A DNA stretch of 64,000 bases from Actinomycetaceae bacterium (GCA_030538185.1 JAUNUK010000001.1:174296-238295); one strand, 5' to 3'. Positions 26,591 through 36,808 are shown, counted from the first letter of the stretch. Numbers and translations are program-made. The notes: generated by a model from the letters alone, not told the origin.

Positions 26591-28315
26591 ATGAGTGTCC
26601 CGATTACCGTGCATGAGTCAACCTCTGTACCCCAAGGGAAGTCCTATACTCCGCCTGACAAGCGGATTTGGTACACCCGTGTTGGGGGTCTGTTTCTAGG
26701 TATTGTCCTAGCGATCATCGTTTTCCTAATCTTCCCTGACAACGCCGGAGACATTGCCCAAGGCGCGGCAACCGCTTCAGGAGCGGATGAGGCCGCACTC
26801 AAGGGAATGACCACCTTCAATATGAAGATTGCCGCCGCAACAGCGGTCCTCATGGGGGCGTGGTGGATGACCGAGGCCCTTCCCTTGCCAGCCACAGCGC
26901 TTATGCCTCTGGTCATGTTCCCAGTGTCGCAGGCGGCCACTATTAAGAGTGCCGCGGCCCCATATGCCTCGGATATTATCTTCCTCTTTCTTGGGGGCTT
27001 CCTTTTGGCATTAGCCATGCAACGCTGGAACCTGCATAGGCGCATCGCCTTGCGTACGGTCTTGCTGGTGGGGACGAAGCCCAGGCAGCTGGTATTGGGC
27101 TTTATGATGGCTACAGGCTTTATGTCTATGTGGGTGTCCAACACCGCGACCGCCGTTATGATGCTTCCAATCGGCCTGTCAGTCCTTCAACTGGTTTCCG
27201 CCCTCGTGCCTGAAACCCAGCTGGACGAGGCCGCTGAAATTGAAACCGACATGGGTGAACTTGCCAGGGACGCGACCAAGGGCGGCATGGCGGCAGCCAT
27301 CGGTTCCGGTGCGGCAGACCTGGTTGAAACCATTAAGAAAAAGGCAGGACATCACTCCAACTTCGCCGTGTCCTTGATGTTGGGTATCGCTTATGCCGCA
27401 TCGATCGGGTCGCTAGGCACGCCCATTGGAACCCCGCCAAATACGCTCATGGTTGGCTACATGAAGGAAGCGCACGGCATCACCATTGGTTTTGGTCAGT
27501 GGATGATTGTGGGTGTGCCTTTGGCCGTCACCTTCCTGATCTTGGGATGGGCCGTGTTGACCTTCTTCTTGTTCCCACCGGAAATCAAAAACATCCCTGG
27601 TGGACGCGATTTGATTCATGAAGAACTGAAGAAGATGGGCCGCATGTCTGTGGCCGAGAAGCAGTTGACCTTCCTGTTCATATTGGCCGCGCTGTCGTGG
27701 ATCTTCGTGCCCTTCATCACCCAGAAATGGTTCCCAGAGATAGCCATCGACGACGCGACCATCGCCATGATCCTTGGAGTCTTGTTGTTCATGGTGCCGT
27801 CAGATCCTAAGAACGGTGTGCGCCTGATCAACTGGGACACGGCCAAGGATGTTCCCTGGGATGTGTTGCTGCTGTTCGGCGGCGGTTTGGCTCTGTCATC
27901 GCAGTTCTCCAAGACCGGCCTTTCCATGTGGATCGGCGAACAGGCCAAGGGGCTTGGAGGCCTACCGATTTTGGTCATCGTGATCATTGTGACCCTGATG
28001 GTCCTCGGTTTGACCGAGATGACCTCGAATACGGCCACAGCCGCAGCCTTCTTGCCGATTATGGGTGGGGTCGCTTTGGGACTGGGCTACTCGGGCATCA
28101 ATGTGATGATCCTGGTCGTCCCCGTCGCCTTGGCGGCCACCTGCGCCTTTATGCTTCCGGTCGCGACACCGCCCAACGCTATCGCCTACGGTTCTGGCTA
28201 CGTGCGCATGACCGAGATGATCAAGGCCGGCATATGGTTGAACGTCATTGCTGTCACGCTGATTACCATCACCGTCTTCACCTTGCTTATTCCGGTCTTT
28301 GGTTTGACCGTTTAG
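26591..28315 (+). CDS. DASS/SLC13-family sodium-coupled anion symporter
   Basis: Integral membrane transporter (574 residues, more than ten hydrophobic segments) of the divalent anion:Na+ symporter family, which carries dicarboxylates, citrate or sulfate. Two inverted-repeat halves show the paired sodium/substrate motifs SNTATAVMMLPIGLSVL and TSNTATAAAFLPIMGGVA, plus SIGSLGTPIGTPPNTLMVGY and PVATPPNAIAYGSGYV. A hydrophilic insert with acidic residues precedes the conserved loop in the first half. ATG 26591 has GGAG eight bases upstream; an in-frame extension to 26546 is unlikely. The upstream region is unusually A/T-rich for this window. Divergent from the lactate-type dehydrogenase, which suggests import of organic acids, but that link is inference. 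Confidence 0.88.
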   Translation: MSVPITVHESTSVPQGKSYTPPDKRIWYTRVGGLFLGIVLAIIVFLIFPDNAGDIAQGAATASGADEAALKGMTTFNMKIAAATAVLMGAWWMTEALPLPATALMPLVMFPVSQAATIKSAAAPYASDIIFLFLGGFLLALAMQRWNLHRRIALRTVLLVGTKPRQLVLGFMMATGFMSMWVSNTATAVMMLPIGLSVLQLVSALVPETQLDEAAEIETDMGELARDATKGGMAAAIGSGAADLVETIKKKAGHHSNFAVSLMLGIAYAASIGSLGTPIGTPPNTLMVGYMKEAHGITIGFGQWMIVGVPLAVTFLILGWAVLTFFLFPPEIKNIPGGRDLIHEELKKMGRMSVAEKQLTFLFILAALSWIFVPFITQKWFPEIAIDDATIAMILGVLLFMVPSDPKNGVRLINWDTAKDVPWDVLLLFGGGLALSSQFSKTGLSMWIGEQAKGLGGLPILVIVIIVTLMVLGLTEMTSNTATAAAFLPIMGGVALGLGYSGINVMILVVPVALAATCAFMLPVATPPNAIAYGSGYVRMTEMIKAGIWLNVIAVTLITITVFTLLIPVFGLTV

Positions 28316-28341
28316 GCCAGACGGCTTTATATACAAAAATA

Positions 28342-28380
28342 CTTTTCGAGGGCGGTTCTTCGCGGTCCGCCCTCGAAAAG
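28342..28380. terminator. Motif-paired hairpin after the symporter gene
   Basis: CTTTTCGAGGGCGG (28342-28355) pairs perfectly with CCGCCCTCGAAAAG (28367-28380): a 14-bp stem with an 11-base loop, 27 bp after the stop codon. Its core is an inverted pair of the dispersed CGAGGGCG motif. A/T pairs sit at the stem base rather than in a downstream T-tract, so a terminator role is plausible in both directions but not certain. Confidence 0.75.
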
Positions 28381-28459
28381 CGTCTGTGTGAGGATGTCCT
28401 CTTGTAGGTCACATGCCTCTGCATGGAAAAGGAGCCCCGCCAGAGGGACCCCGTCTTGG

Positions 28460-28532
28460 CAGGGCAGACAGGACTCGAACCTGCAACCTACGGTTTTGGA
28501 GACCGTTGCGCTACCAATTGCGCCACTGCCCT
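28460..28532 (-). tRNA. tRNA-Trp (CCA)
   Basis: Reading the minus strand, acceptor AGGGCAG pairs with CTGCCCT (discriminator G). The anticodon loop CTCCAAA has CCA (complement at 28497-28499), and the T-arm has GGTTCGAGTCC. In other actinobacteria tRNA-Trp usually stands just upstream of secE in the same direction; here it is inverted and separated from secE by a transporter gene. Confidence 0.95.
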
Positions 28533-28759
28533 ACACGCTCGTTTCCGCGGGTTGCACGGGTTGAGAGCGCCTGACCGATTTTAGGGCAAAGTCGTACCCA
28601 AGTCCATTTAATAATACAGCGCCGAGGGCGGGGCGAAAGGGGCGCGAAACTTGAGGCGTATGCGGGGTGGATATGGCCCCTGTGCGCTGAACGTGTCCAT
28701 TCTGTCCAGGGGCACAGTAAAGTGTCAGGGTAGGTTCGACGGCGCAACAGCACACAAGC

Positions 28760-30214
28760 GTGGCCGTCCTAAAGATTGGATTCGATGTGGAATACCCGTG
28801 GTGGAGCATTGTGCCATTTGTGGCGATGCTGCTGTGTATAGCGATTTTGCCTCTCATACCGGCAACCGGGCATCTGTGGGAAAACTGGAAGTTTCAACTT
28901 GGCATCGCCTTGGTCTTGGGTGTGCCCACAGCTCTGTGGGTGGGTTTGACCCGCACGCAAGGATGGACGGTCGTTGGACACTCGGTCTTTGAATACATCC
29001 AGTTCATATCCCTGCTCTTCGCGCTCTTCGTCGTCTCAGGTGGGATCTTTTTGTCGGGGGACATCGCCGCAAGCCCGCGGAACAACTCACTGTTTTTGAT
29101 ATTTGGCGGCGTGATCGCGTCATTTATTGGGACGACCGGTGCAGCCATGCTGTTGATCCGCCCGATCCTCAACACCAACAAGCAGCGCAAGCACAAGGCT
29201 CACACGGTGATGTTCACCATCTTTATGGTTGCCAACTGCGGTGGCTTACTGACGCCCCTGGGGGATCCACCCTTGTTCATGGGTCTTCTGCGTGGCGTGC
29301 CCTTCACCTGGACCTTCAACCTCTTCCCCGAATGGCTTTTTGTAAACGCCATGCTCTTGGCCACGTATTACTCCCTGGATCGGATCATGTATCAAAAGGA
29401 GGAAATCCCTTCGCTCATGTCCGATGTGATGGAACAAAAAAAGCTTGGCCTGCACGGGAAGTTCAACCTGGTGTGGCTGGCCGCCATTATTGCTGGCGTC
29501 GCCTTTGCTCCTTCCCTGGATCTGCACGCCATCGAGGACGGCAGCGCCCTTTGGAACCAATACGTGCCCTGGCGTGAAATCGTCTTACTGGGTTCTGCCT
29601 TCATGTCTTTCGTCTTTGGTTCCAAGAAGGCTCGTTTCGAGCTGAACAAGTTTACGTGGGGGCCAATAGTTGAGGTCGCGGTCTTGTTTTGGGGCATCTT
29701 CCTGACGATGATCCCTGCCCTGAAGTTTTTGGCACAGGTCGCACCGAAGCTGCCGCTCAATGAGATCTCGTACTTCACGCTTTCGGGTGCCTTGTCCTCG
29801 GTTTTGGACAATGCGCCAACCTATGCGACTTTCTTCGAGATAGCACGGGCCAACGCGGCTGCCAGCGGGGAATTCCCCGCCGATCAACTGGTCGCAGGCG
29901 TTCCAGAAGTCTATTTGGTGGCTATCTCTTTGGGTTCTGTGTTCTGTGGGGCCGTCACCTACATCGGCAATGGCCCTAACTTTATGGTCAAGGCAGTTGC
30001 GGAATCTGCTGGCGTGAAGATGCCTGCCTTCGGTGGCTACATCGTGTGGGCCTTCAGGTATTTGGTACCTATTTTATTCGCTATGGCCTGCATCTTCATT
30101 GCTCATCCGCTGTGGGCAAAGGTGCTGGGGATTGTCGTTGCCTTGCTGTTGCTGGGCAGGGATGCCTGGAACATAGCCAAAGCCAAAAAACTTGAGGCCG
30201 TTGCAGCCGAGTAA
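28760..30214 (+). CDS. Na+/H+ antiporter-like or ion transporter (NhaD/CitM-type, ion transporter superfamily)
   Basis: 484 residues with about 11-13 hydrophobic segments. The sequence runs MLLIRPILNTNKQRKHKAHT, then FMVANCGGLLTPLGDPPLFM, and a second half with SVLDNAPTYATFF and GAVTYIGNGPNFMVKAVAE. The GDPP and GNGPN re-entrant loops in two repeats are typical of the NhaD-type sodium:proton antiporters within the ion transporter superfamily. Sodium or organic-anion transport is expected; the exact substrate is open. The GTG start at 28760 has only a weak upstream ribosome binding site. The gene lies between tRNA-Trp and secE, splitting a usually tight cluster. Confidence 0.82.
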   Translation: MAVLKIGFDVEYPWWSIVPFVAMLLCIAILPLIPATGHLWENWKFQLGIALVLGVPTALWVGLTRTQGWTVVGHSVFEYIQFISLLFALFVVSGGIFLSGDIAASPRNNSLFLIFGGVIASFIGTTGAAMLLIRPILNTNKQRKHKAHTVMFTIFMVANCGGLLTPLGDPPLFMGLLRGVPFTWTFNLFPEWLFVNAMLLATYYSLDRIMYQKEEIPSLMSDVMEQKKLGLHGKFNLVWLAAIIAGVAFAPSLDLHAIEDGSALWNQYVPWREIVLLGSAFMSFVFGSKKARFELNKFTWGPIVEVAVLFWGIFLTMIPALKFLAQVAPKLPLNEISYFTLSGALSSVLDNAPTYATFFEIARANAAASGEFPADQLVAGVPEVYLVAISLGSVFCGAVTYIGNGPNFMVKAVAESAGVKMPAFGGYIVWAFRYLVPILFAMACIFIAHPLWAKVLGIVVALLLLGRDAWNIAKAKKLEAVAAE

Positions 30215-30416
30215 CTCTCGCCAGGGGTGGGCGGCTGGCTTACTTTGGTTCGTTGGGCCACCCACCCCACCCCACACCCCGCCGAGGGGTCTTCCTCTGC
30301 CCCGCCAAAAATAGCTGAATGTGAACGATGCTTGGGTCTGGTGTAGTATCGGGACGAAACTACTGTGGGTTTAGCGCAGCTTTTGCGTGCCCTGACCCCT
30401 ATCGATAAGGACAATC

Positions 30417-30641
30417 GTGGCAGACGCACCTCAGGACGCAGCAGTAAAGGGCGGCATTTTCGGACGCATGATCCTGTTCGTGCGTCAGGTTGTGGCCGAG
30501 ATGAAGAAGGTCTCTTACCCGACCCGTCAGGAACTGGGCATCTACTTTTCGGTCGTCCTCGTCTTTGTCTTGCTCATCATGGCTTTCGTTGGCCTGATTG
30601 ACCTGGGCTTCGGCTGGGTTTCGCAGATAGCTTTCAAATAA
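30417..30641 (+). CDS. secE: Preprotein translocase subunit SecE
   Basis: 74-residue single-helix subunit of the SecYEG channel. The amphipathic VAEMKKVSYPTRQELG motif, which clamps SecY, precedes one transmembrane helix (FSVVLVFVLLIMAFVGLI). The short actinobacterial form is expected. The GTG start follows AAGGACAATC. Upstream, TAGTAT near 30343 could be a -10 element, but I see no convincing -35. nusG follows after 43 bp, the universal order. Confidence 0.96.
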   Translation: MADAPQDAAVKGGIFGRMILFVRQVVAEMKKVSYPTRQELGIYFSVVLVFVLLIMAFVGLIDLGFGWVSQIAFK

Positions 30642-30684
30642 CCACGGTTCTGGCCATTGACTACCGATAAAGGAGAGGGCTTGC

Positions 30685-31590
30685 ATGTCCGATAACCAGG
30701 AAAAAGACGCGCCGAACACTTCGGCATATTCAGGGCTTTTTTCCGAGGGCGTCGACACGGCACCCACTGCCGAACAGCCCTCTGAACTGGAGGATAAGGC
30801 AGGCGCATCTGTTGCCGATGCTTTGGCTGAATTGGGTGGCGGTGAAAAGCCAGAGGACGCGGATGGTGCCGCGGCCACTGAGGAAGCCGCCCTCGGCAAG
30901 GAAGAAAAACCTGCCAAGGCTGCCCCTAAATCCAAGAAAAAAGTTGAAGAAGCTGCTGAACCTCAGCTCTCTGACGAAGAACGTGAGGAAGCTCTGCGGC
31001 GTGAGCTGCGCTTTTTGCCAGGTGACTGGTACGTCATACACACGTATTCTTCCTATGAGAGGCGTGTAAAGCAGAACCTGGAACAGATTATTCAAAACGC
31101 TGACCTTGAGGACTTCATCTATCAGATCGAAATTCCGATGGAAGAGGTCATTGAGATTAAGAACACCCGCCGGCGCATTGTGCAGCGTCCGCGCATTCCG
31201 GGCTATGTCCTGGTGCGCATGGAGATGACCTCTGACACCTGGCGTGTGGTCAAGGACACTCCGGCGGTTACTGGCTTCGTGGGCAACCCGCAAAACCCTG
31301 TCCCCTTGTCAATGGACGAGGTCGTGGGGATGTTGGCGCCCAAGGGGGACGCAGCAGATTCGGTCAGTGTCGAAGACGGCATGGTTGAGACATCTGCCAC
31401 CAGGACCCCTGGAATCGCCACCGACTTTGAGGTGGGCCAAAGCGTGACCGTGACGGATGGTCCGTTTGAGACCATGCCCGCTTCGATTGCTGAAGTCTTC
31501 CCAGAGACCCAGAAACTCAAGGTTTTGGTTTCCATCTTTGGCCGTGAAACACCTGTTGAACTTGGTTTCTCTCAGGTGTCTAAGTCCTAA
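30685..31590 (+). CDS. nusG: Transcription termination/antitermination factor NusG
   Basis: RNA-polymerase-associated elongation factor that also couples to ribosomes and Rho. An acidic, Ala/Lys/Glu-rich N-terminal extension of about 105 residues (common in actinobacteria) precedes the NGN domain, which starts at [20 protein letters not shown] and contains [14 protein letters not shown]. The KOW motif is [20 protein letters not shown] near the C-terminus. The extension contains two in-frame copies of the dispersed CGAGGGCG motif in opposite orientation (30744 and 30888). Ribosome binding site GGAGAGGG before ATG 30685. Confidence 0.97.
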   Translation: MSDNQEKDAPNTSAYSGLFSEGVDTAPTAEQPSELEDKAGASVADALAELGGGEKPEDADGAAATEEAALGKEEKPAKAAPKSKKKVEEAAEPQLSDEEREEALRRELRFLPGDWYVIHTYSSYERRVKQNLEQIIQNADLEDFIYQIEIPMEEVIEIKNTRRRIVQRPRIPGYVLVRMEMTSDTWRVVKDTPAVTGFVGNPQNPVPLSMDEVVGMLAPKGDAADSVSVEDGMVETSATRTPGIATDFEVGQSVTVTDGPFETMPASIAEVFPETQKLKVLVSIFGRETPVELGFSQVSKS

Positions 31591-31620
31591 CACTTTTCCG
31601 AGGGCGGCCGCGTGTTCAGT

Positions 31621-31694
31621 GTGTCGTTGTTGGTCCGGGGTGGCGGTGTTTGGTCACCCGGAGGCAACTTCGTCACCTGGTGATCAAGTTGCGG
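31621..31694. repeat. GGTGAC/GTCACC dispersed repeat, copy A
   Basis: About 74 bp downstream of nusG, sharing a framework with copies at 46720 and 59821: a TGTCGTTGTTG-type start, TCCGGGGTG(A/G)CGGTGTTTGGTCACC, a variable G-rich spacer, then GTCACCTGGTGA and a GTTGC end. Each half can form a hairpin (GGTGAC with GTCACC). It lies in the gap between nusG and rplK. Confidence 0.8.
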
Positions 31695-31855
31695 CTGCCG
31701 CGGGCGGTTTGTTGGGCTGGGCGCGCGTTTGTCTGTAGCGGCCTACGAAGGTAGAGTTTTCCCCTGTGTGCCTACACGTGTGTCTGTATATGTGTGGGCG
31801 CGTCAAGTTCATGTCATCCGACGTGGACACCGTTAGTAAATGAGGACCCGAGAAT

Positions 31856-32287
31856 ATGGCACCGAAGAAGAAAGTAGTTGGCCTGATTAAGCTCCAGATT
31901 CAGGCTGGTGCTGCAAACCCTGCGCCCCCGGTTGGTCCGGCGCTTGGTCAGCACAGCGTAAACATCATGGAGTTTTGTAAGGCATACAATGCTGCAACTG
32001 AATCTCAGCGCGGCAATGTTATCCCTGTGGAAATCACGGTTTATGAGGATCGCTCCTTTAGCTTTATCCTCAAGACCCCTCCTGCTTCGGAAATGATCAA
32101 GAAGGCAGCAGGAGTTCCCAAGGGCTCTGGCGAGCCCAATAAGAATAAGGTCGCTTCCTTGACTCAGGCACAGGTTGCTGAGATCGCAGAAGCCAAGAAA
32201 GCAGACCTGAACGCCAATGACCTGGAAGCAGCGAAGAAGATTATCGCTGGGACTGCCCGCTCTATGGGCGTCACCATTCAGGCCTGA
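31856..32287 (+). CDS. rplK: 50S ribosomal protein L11
   Basis: 143 residues, full length. The N-terminal domain has [20 protein letters not shown] and [19 protein letters not shown]; the C-terminal rRNA-binding domain ends in [17 protein letters not shown]. Forms the GTPase-associated centre with 23S rRNA and the L10-L12 stalk. ATG 31856 has TGAGGA upstream. The 265-bp gap after nusG suggests its own promoter, not clearly visible. Confidence 0.97.
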   Translation: MAPKKKVVGLIKLQIQAGAANPAPPVGPALGQHSVNIMEFCKAYNAATESQRGNVIPVEITVYEDRSFSFILKTPPASEMIKKAAGVPKGSGEPNKNKVASLTQAQVAEIAEAKKADLNANDLEAAKKIIAGTARSMGVTIQA

Positions 32288-32360
32288 AGTAGCTAGACAA
32301 AAGAAATCGTGGCAGGGCGGCGCTAAGCCCCAAAGACCACACTGCTGATAAGGAGCAGAC

Positions 32361-33071
32361 ATGAAGCGCGCTAAGAATTACCGCAATGCGGAGTCCAAGC
32401 TTGTGAAAGATATGGTGTACTCGCCTTTGGCGGCCATAAAGCTTGCGAAAGAAACATCCACAACAAAGTTTGATGCCACCGTCGAGGTCGCTCTGCGTTT
32501 GAGTGTTGACCCCAGGAAAGCCGACCAAATGGTTCGCGGCACCGTCATCCTTCCCCACGGCACAGGCAAGACCGCTCGGGTCCTGGTCTTCGCTGTGGGC
32601 GATAAAGCACAGGCTGCTTTGGACGCCGGGGCTGATGAAGTCGGCGGCGACGAACTGATCGAAAAGGTCTCCAAGGGTTACACCGATTTCGACGTGGCTG
32701 TAGCCACCCCTGATCTGATGGGCAAAGTTGGACGCCTGGGCAAAGTTTTGGGCCCTCGTGGCCTAATGCCTAACCCCAAAACTGGCACTGTCACGATGGA
32801 CACGGCCAAAGCGGTCAGCGATATTAAGGGTGGCCGTGTAGAGTTCCGCGTCGACAAGCACGCAAACCTGCAGTTCATCATCGGCAAGGTGTCCTTCGAC
32901 GTTGAAAAACTGGTCGAAAACTATGGCGCGGTTTTGGAAGAGATCCTGCGCTTGAAGCCAGCTACCTCCAAGGGCCGCTACATCACAAAGGCCACGGTAT
33001 CCACGACCATGGGTCCCGGTATCCGCATTGACCAGTCGGTTGTTAAGGATCTCTTGGAAAAGGATGCCTAG
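32361..33071 (+). CDS. rplA: 50S ribosomal protein L1
   Basis: 236 residues. Signature segments: [50 protein letters not shown] and [21 protein letters not shown]. Builds the L1 stalk of the large subunit and in many bacteria represses its own operon by binding a mimic of its rRNA site. 73 bp after rplK; ATG with AAGGAG upstream. The last gene before the terminator at 33125. Confidence 0.97.
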   Translation: MKRAKNYRNAESKLVKDMVYSPLAAIKLAKETSTTKFDATVEVALRLSVDPRKADQMVRGTVILPHGTGKTARVLVFAVGDKAQAALDAGADEVGGDELIEKVSKGYTDFDVAVATPDLMGKVGRLGKVLGPRGLMPNPKTGTVTMDTAKAVSDIKGGRVEFRVDKHANLQFIIGKVSFDVEKLVENYGAVLEEILRLKPATSKGRYITKATVSTTMGPGIRIDQSVVKDLLEKDA

Positions 33072-33124
33072 TTCGGCAATGTAGGTTCCTGAAAGGGACC
33101 TGAATTAGCAACATCGATACTGAT

Positions 33125-33165
33125 GATGGGTGCTTTCGGTTATTCCGAAGGCACCCATCGTTTTT
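33125..33165 (+). terminator. Rho-independent terminator after rplA
   Basis: GATGGGTGCTTTCGG (33125-33139) pairs with CCGAAGGCACCCATC (33145-33159) over 15 bp with one G-T pair and a five-base loop, followed by GTTTTT. It closes the rplK-rplA unit and marks the left border of the accessory region. Confidence 0.94.
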
Positions 33166-33442
33166 CTGTCAACTGAGTCAGAAAAAAATGTGTGCTAGTT
33201 CACAAAAAGAGTATTTTTGTTAGCCCACAACTTGTGACCCAGGTCAAGTTTTTGGCACGGTGATGCCCAAAGGTCTTGCATTTCAAAAATTAAATATTAT
33301 TTATTTTTGTACACGTGTCCAAGACTTTTGTCCCAGGTTTCTGCGGAAAATCGGAGACCTGAATAATTTACCCATTGTGTTTGTCCAAAACGTAGTGCAA
33401 GATAGAGGTATCTCGACGATGAGAATGAAGGGATAAACGGAA
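33166..33442 (+). promoter_or_regulatory. A/T-rich control region of the arginine deiminase operon
   Basis: No gene in this stretch. It is much richer in A/T than its surroundings and carries several symmetrical sites: TGTGCTAGTTCACA (33190-33203), ACAAAAA-GAGTA-TTTTTGT (33202-33220), and ACACGTGT (about 33310). The first resembles CRP/FNR-type half sites (TGTG and CACA) but with a shorter centre; the second is a perfect 7-bp inverted repeat. Arginine deiminase operons are often controlled by ArgR/ArcR or CRP/FNR-family proteins, so operators are expected here; which protein binds is not known. A -35/-10 pair cannot be fixed with confidence. Confidence 0.45.
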
Positions 33443-34675
33443 GTGACAACAACTGAGTTTCGAGTCAATAGCGAAATCGGGGAGCTCAAGCGCGTAATCG
33501 TGCACCGCCCAGGCAGGGAAATGAAACGCCTGACTCCCTCGAACAAGGACGAACTCCTTTTTGATGACGTACTTTGGTTAGAAAAAGCCCAGAAAGAACA
33601 CGATGTTTTCACCGACGCTCTGAGTAAGCAGGGTGCAGAAGTTCTGTTCCTGGAAAAGCTGCTTGCTGAGGTTCTGGAGATCCCAGAAGCCCGCGAGGAT
33701 GTCTTGACCGGGACCTTCGATGAACAGTTCTATGGGGTTGTGGCCAACCAAGCCATGCGTGAATACGCTGAAACACTGAACGGCAAAGACCTTGCCGACC
33801 TGGTGATTTCAGGTATTACCAAGGAAGAACTCTTGCAGGTCAAGCCCAACACTGTCTCAGCGGTTTTGGAATGTGAAGAAGATTCCTTTATGACCCTGCG
33901 TTGCTTGCCAAACCACTTATTTACGCGCGACACCTCTTGCTGGATCGGCGAGGGCGTGGCCCTCAACTCAATGCAGAAGGTTGCCCGTCAGCGCGAGGTC
34001 ATTAACTTCGACGCCATTTACAGGTATCACCCACTCTTTGCCAACAAGGGATTCCCCCAGTGGTCAAAGGGATTGGAAGAGGGCGCAGCAACCCTGGAGG
34101 GCGGCGACGTTATGCCCATCGCCCCAGGCGTAGTGCTTATTGGTATGTCCGAGCGAACCACACCTGCCGGTGTAGAGCGCCTAGCTCGCACCCTTTTCAA
34201 GGCCGGTGCCGCTACGAAGGTCATCGGTTTGATTATGCCCATCGGACGTGCGGTCATGCACCTTGACACCGTAATGACCATGCTGGATCACGATACCTTC
34301 GTCAAGTACAAGCACCTTGGCATGCTGCCTTCGCTCACCTTCACCCCAGGGGCTGGACCCAATGGCATTCAAGGCAAGTACCGCGATGGCGAGGAAATGC
34401 ACAAGGTTATTGCTGAGGGCTTAGGCCTTAGCGATATTCGAGTCCTGGTTGCCCCCGGTGACGACATGCATGCCGAGCGTGGTCAGTGGAACGATTCTTG
34501 TAACCTACTGACCCAGCGTCCAGGTGTGGCTTACGGTTATGACCGCAACGCCGAAGACAACGAATTCTTGCGTAAGCAAGGCATCGAAGTTATTGAGGTG
34601 CCGGGTGCGGAACTGGGACGCGGGCGCGGTGGCCCCCGTTGCATGTCCTGCCCGATCCTGAGAGAAGAACTCTAA
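33443..34675 (+). CDS. arcA: Arginine deiminase
   Basis: Hydrolyses L-arginine to L-citrulline and ammonia, first step of the ATP-yielding arginine deiminase pathway. 410 residues, normal size. Signatures: [76 protein letters not shown] and the C-terminal GPRCMSCP, with the catalytic cysteine about Cys400. GTG start with GAAGGGA upstream. First gene of arcABC, behind a long regulatory gap; 108 bp before arcB. Confidence 0.97.
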   Translation: MTTTEFRVNSEIGELKRVIVHRPGREMKRLTPSNKDELLFDDVLWLEKAQKEHDVFTDALSKQGAEVLFLEKLLAEVLEIPEAREDVLTGTFDEQFYGVVANQAMREYAETLNGKDLADLVISGITKEELLQVKPNTVSAVLECEEDSFMTLRCLPNHLFTRDTSCWIGEGVALNSMQKVARQREVINFDAIYRYHPLFANKGFPQWSKGLEEGAATLEGGDVMPIAPGVVLIGMSERTTPAGVERLARTLFKAGAATKVIGLIMPIGRAVMHLDTVMTMLDHDTFVKYKHLGMLPSLTFTPGAGPNGIQGKYRDGEEMHKVIAEGLGLSDIRVLVAPGDDMHAERGQWNDSCNLLTQRPGVAYGYDRNAEDNEFLRKQGIEVIEVPGAELGRGRGGPRCMSCPILREEL

Positions 34676-34783
34676 GAGTTTTGTGTCTGGGTGGCGCGAG
34701 TATGGACACTTGCTGCAGCGCCACCCAGACAAAGTAAGTACAAGTTCAATACGACTTTCACAAATCGAAAGGAAAATTCCCCA

Positions 34784-35791
34784 ATGAGCACTAATTTCCA
34801 CGGCCGCAGCTTCTTGCGCGAACTCGACTTCACCCCTGGAGAGTGGCTTGAGCTTCTTGAACTTTCAGCACAGCTGAAGGCCGCGAAGAAAGAAGGACGC
34901 GAGGTCCAATACTTGAAGGGCAAGAATATCGCTCTGATTTTCGAAAAGACCTCTACGCGTACCCGTTGCTCTTTCGAGGTTGCTGCCTTTGATCAAGGTG
35001 CCCATGTTACGTACCTGGATCCCTCTGGCTCACAGATTGGCCACAAGGAATCCATGGAGGACACAGCCCGTGTCCTCGGCCGTTACTACGACGGCATTGA
35101 ATACCGTGGCAAGTCCCAAAAGGACGTCACCACCTTGGCGAAAATGTCAGGTGTGCCCGTGTGGAATGGCCTGACAGATGAATGGCACCCAACTCAGATG
35201 CTGTGTGACATGCTGACCATGCATGAGCACAGTGGCAAGGAATACAAGGATATTTCTTTCGCCTACGTTGGTGATGGCCGTTTCAATATGGCGAACTCAC
35301 TGCTGATTAGTGGCGCCATGCTGGGCATGGACGTGCGCATTGTGGCACCCAAGTCCATGTGGAATGACGCAGAGATCATTGCCGAAGCTGAAGCGATTGC
35401 GGCAAAGACTGGTGCAAAAATCACTCACACAGAAGATGCCCACGGTGGCGTCAAGGGCGTGGACTTCATCTACACCGATGTGTGGGTATCCATGGGCGAG
35501 CCAGCCGAGGTCTGGGACGAGCGCATCAAGTTGATGACGCCCTACCAGGTCAACAAGGCACTGATGGATGCCACAGGCAACCCGAACACCAAGTTCCTGC
35601 ACTGCCTGCCCGCTTTCCACGATCGCAACACAACCGTGGGTGAAGAGATTTTCCAGAAGACCGGCATGGAGGCCCTAGAGGTCACCAACGAGGTCTTTGA
35701 ATCCCCGGCGTCCGTGGTCTTTGACCAGGCAGAAAACCGTATGCACACGATCAAGGCCGTCATGGTTGCGACCCTGGGAGAAGGACTGTAA
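34784..35791 (+). CDS. arcB: Ornithine carbamoyltransferase (catabolic)
   Basis: Converts citrulline and phosphate to ornithine and carbamoyl phosphate when working in the deiminase pathway. 335 residues. The carbamoyl-phosphate loop [17 protein letters not shown] (STRTR at 57-61), [33 protein letters not shown] and the HCLPAFHD ornithine/zinc-site motif are all present. ATG 34784 follows GAAAGGA. The anabolic or catabolic role cannot be told from motifs; context with arcA and arcC argues for catabolic. The stop overlaps arcC by one base. Confidence 0.96.
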   Translation: MSTNFHGRSFLRELDFTPGEWLELLELSAQLKAAKKEGREVQYLKGKNIALIFEKTSTRTRCSFEVAAFDQGAHVTYLDPSGSQIGHKESMEDTARVLGRYYDGIEYRGKSQKDVTTLAKMSGVPVWNGLTDEWHPTQMLCDMLTMHEHSGKEYKDISFAYVGDGRFNMANSLLISGAMLGMDVRIVAPKSMWNDAEIIAEAEAIAAKTGAKITHTEDAHGGVKGVDFIYTDVWVSMGEPAEVWDERIKLMTPYQVNKALMDATGNPNTKFLHCLPAFHDRNTTVGEEIFQKTGMEALEVTNEVFESPASVVFDQAENRMHTIKAVMVATLGEGL

Positions 35792-36705
35792 TGAGAATCG
35801 TCGTCGCCCTGGGTGGCAACGCCCTGTTGAAGCGTGGTGAGAAGCCAGATGCGGCCAATCAGCGCGCCAATGTGGACCTAGCAGCCGAGTCTCTAGCAAA
35901 GCTGGCAGAGGAACACGAAGTCATTATCACTCATGGAAACGGGCCACAGGTGGGGGTATTCGCCCTCGAATCTGCCTCTAACCCGAATCTGTCAATGCCC
36001 TACCCCTTCGACACCCTCGGTGCCGAAACCCAGGGCATGATCGGCTACTGGCTGCTTCAGTCCATGCAAAACCAGTTGCCTGGCCGTCAGGTTGCCGCCA
36101 TGATCAACCAGACTCTGGTTGACGGCGCGGACCCGGCTTTCGCTAACCCGACGAAGTTCGTCGGTGAGGTCTACTCAAAAGAGAAGGCCGAAGAAATGTC
36201 GAAGGAACACGGCTGGGAGGTCCGTCCCGACGGGCAGTACTTCCGTCGCGTCGTGGGTTCGCCCATGCCGCAAGAGGTAGTCGAAACCCCGATGATCCGC
36301 ACCATGCTGGACGCCGGCGCAGTCGTTATCTGTGCTGGTGGCGGCGGTGTTCCTGTCATTCGCCAGGAAGATGGGACCATCAAGGGTGTTGAGGCAGTGA
36401 TCGACAAGGATCTGACCGCCTCCGTTTTGGCTGAGGACCTGAAGGCAGACATGCTGATCATCCTCACCGACGTGCCTTTCGTGAAGGACAACTTCGGCAC
36501 CCCCGAAGAAGAAGACATCAAGCGCGCAACGCCCTCGGAACTGAGGGCAAGGAACCTGCCTGCCGGCTCGATGGGGCCCAAGGTAGAGGCCGTTTGCCGC
36601 TTCGTTGAACGCACTGGCGCGAAAGCTGCCATTGGACGATTGGAAGATGCGCTTGACATTGTTGCTGGCGCATCCGGGACCATTATCGCCGAGGGCGGTC
36701 AGTAA
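35791..36705 (+). CDS. arcC: Carbamate kinase
   Basis: Transfers the phosphate of carbamoyl phosphate to ADP, giving ATP, CO2 and ammonia; last step of the deiminase pathway. 304 residues. Signatures: VVALGGNALLKRGEKPDAANQ, ITHGNGPQVG, GGGGVPVI, DKDLTASVLAEDLKADMLII and GSMGPKVEAVCRFVE. The start is fused to the arcB stop (TAATG). The gene ends with a CCGAGGGCGG motif 9 bp before its stop. Three-gene operon arcABC then stops; no arginine/ornithine antiporter arcD directly follows. Confidence 0.96.
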   Translation: MRIVVALGGNALLKRGEKPDAANQRANVDLAAESLAKLAEEHEVIITHGNGPQVGVFALESASNPNLSMPYPFDTLGAETQGMIGYWLLQSMQNQLPGRQVAAMINQTLVDGADPAFANPTKFVGEVYSKEKAEEMSKEHGWEVRPDGQYFRRVVGSPMPQEVVETPMIRTMLDAGAVVICAGGGGVPVIRQEDGTIKGVEAVIDKDLTASVLAEDLKADMLIILTDVPFVKDNFGTPEEEDIKRATPSELRARNLPAGSMGPKVEAVCRFVERTGAKAAIGRLEDALDIVAGASGTIIAEGGQ

Positions 36706-36808
36706 GACTGTTGCGGTGATTGTGGCAAGAAAGGATGAACGCCAACTGAGATAGCTTTCGGCTAAAGGCAAATCGAAAATACACAAACTCCGGGTATGGG
36801 GAAACCCG

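Noticed and set aside
31457..31738. 93-codon frame running from nusG into the dispersed repeat
   Set aside because: Overlaps nusG out of frame. Its similarity to the frame at 59778-59996 comes from the shared repeat DNA, not from a protein family.
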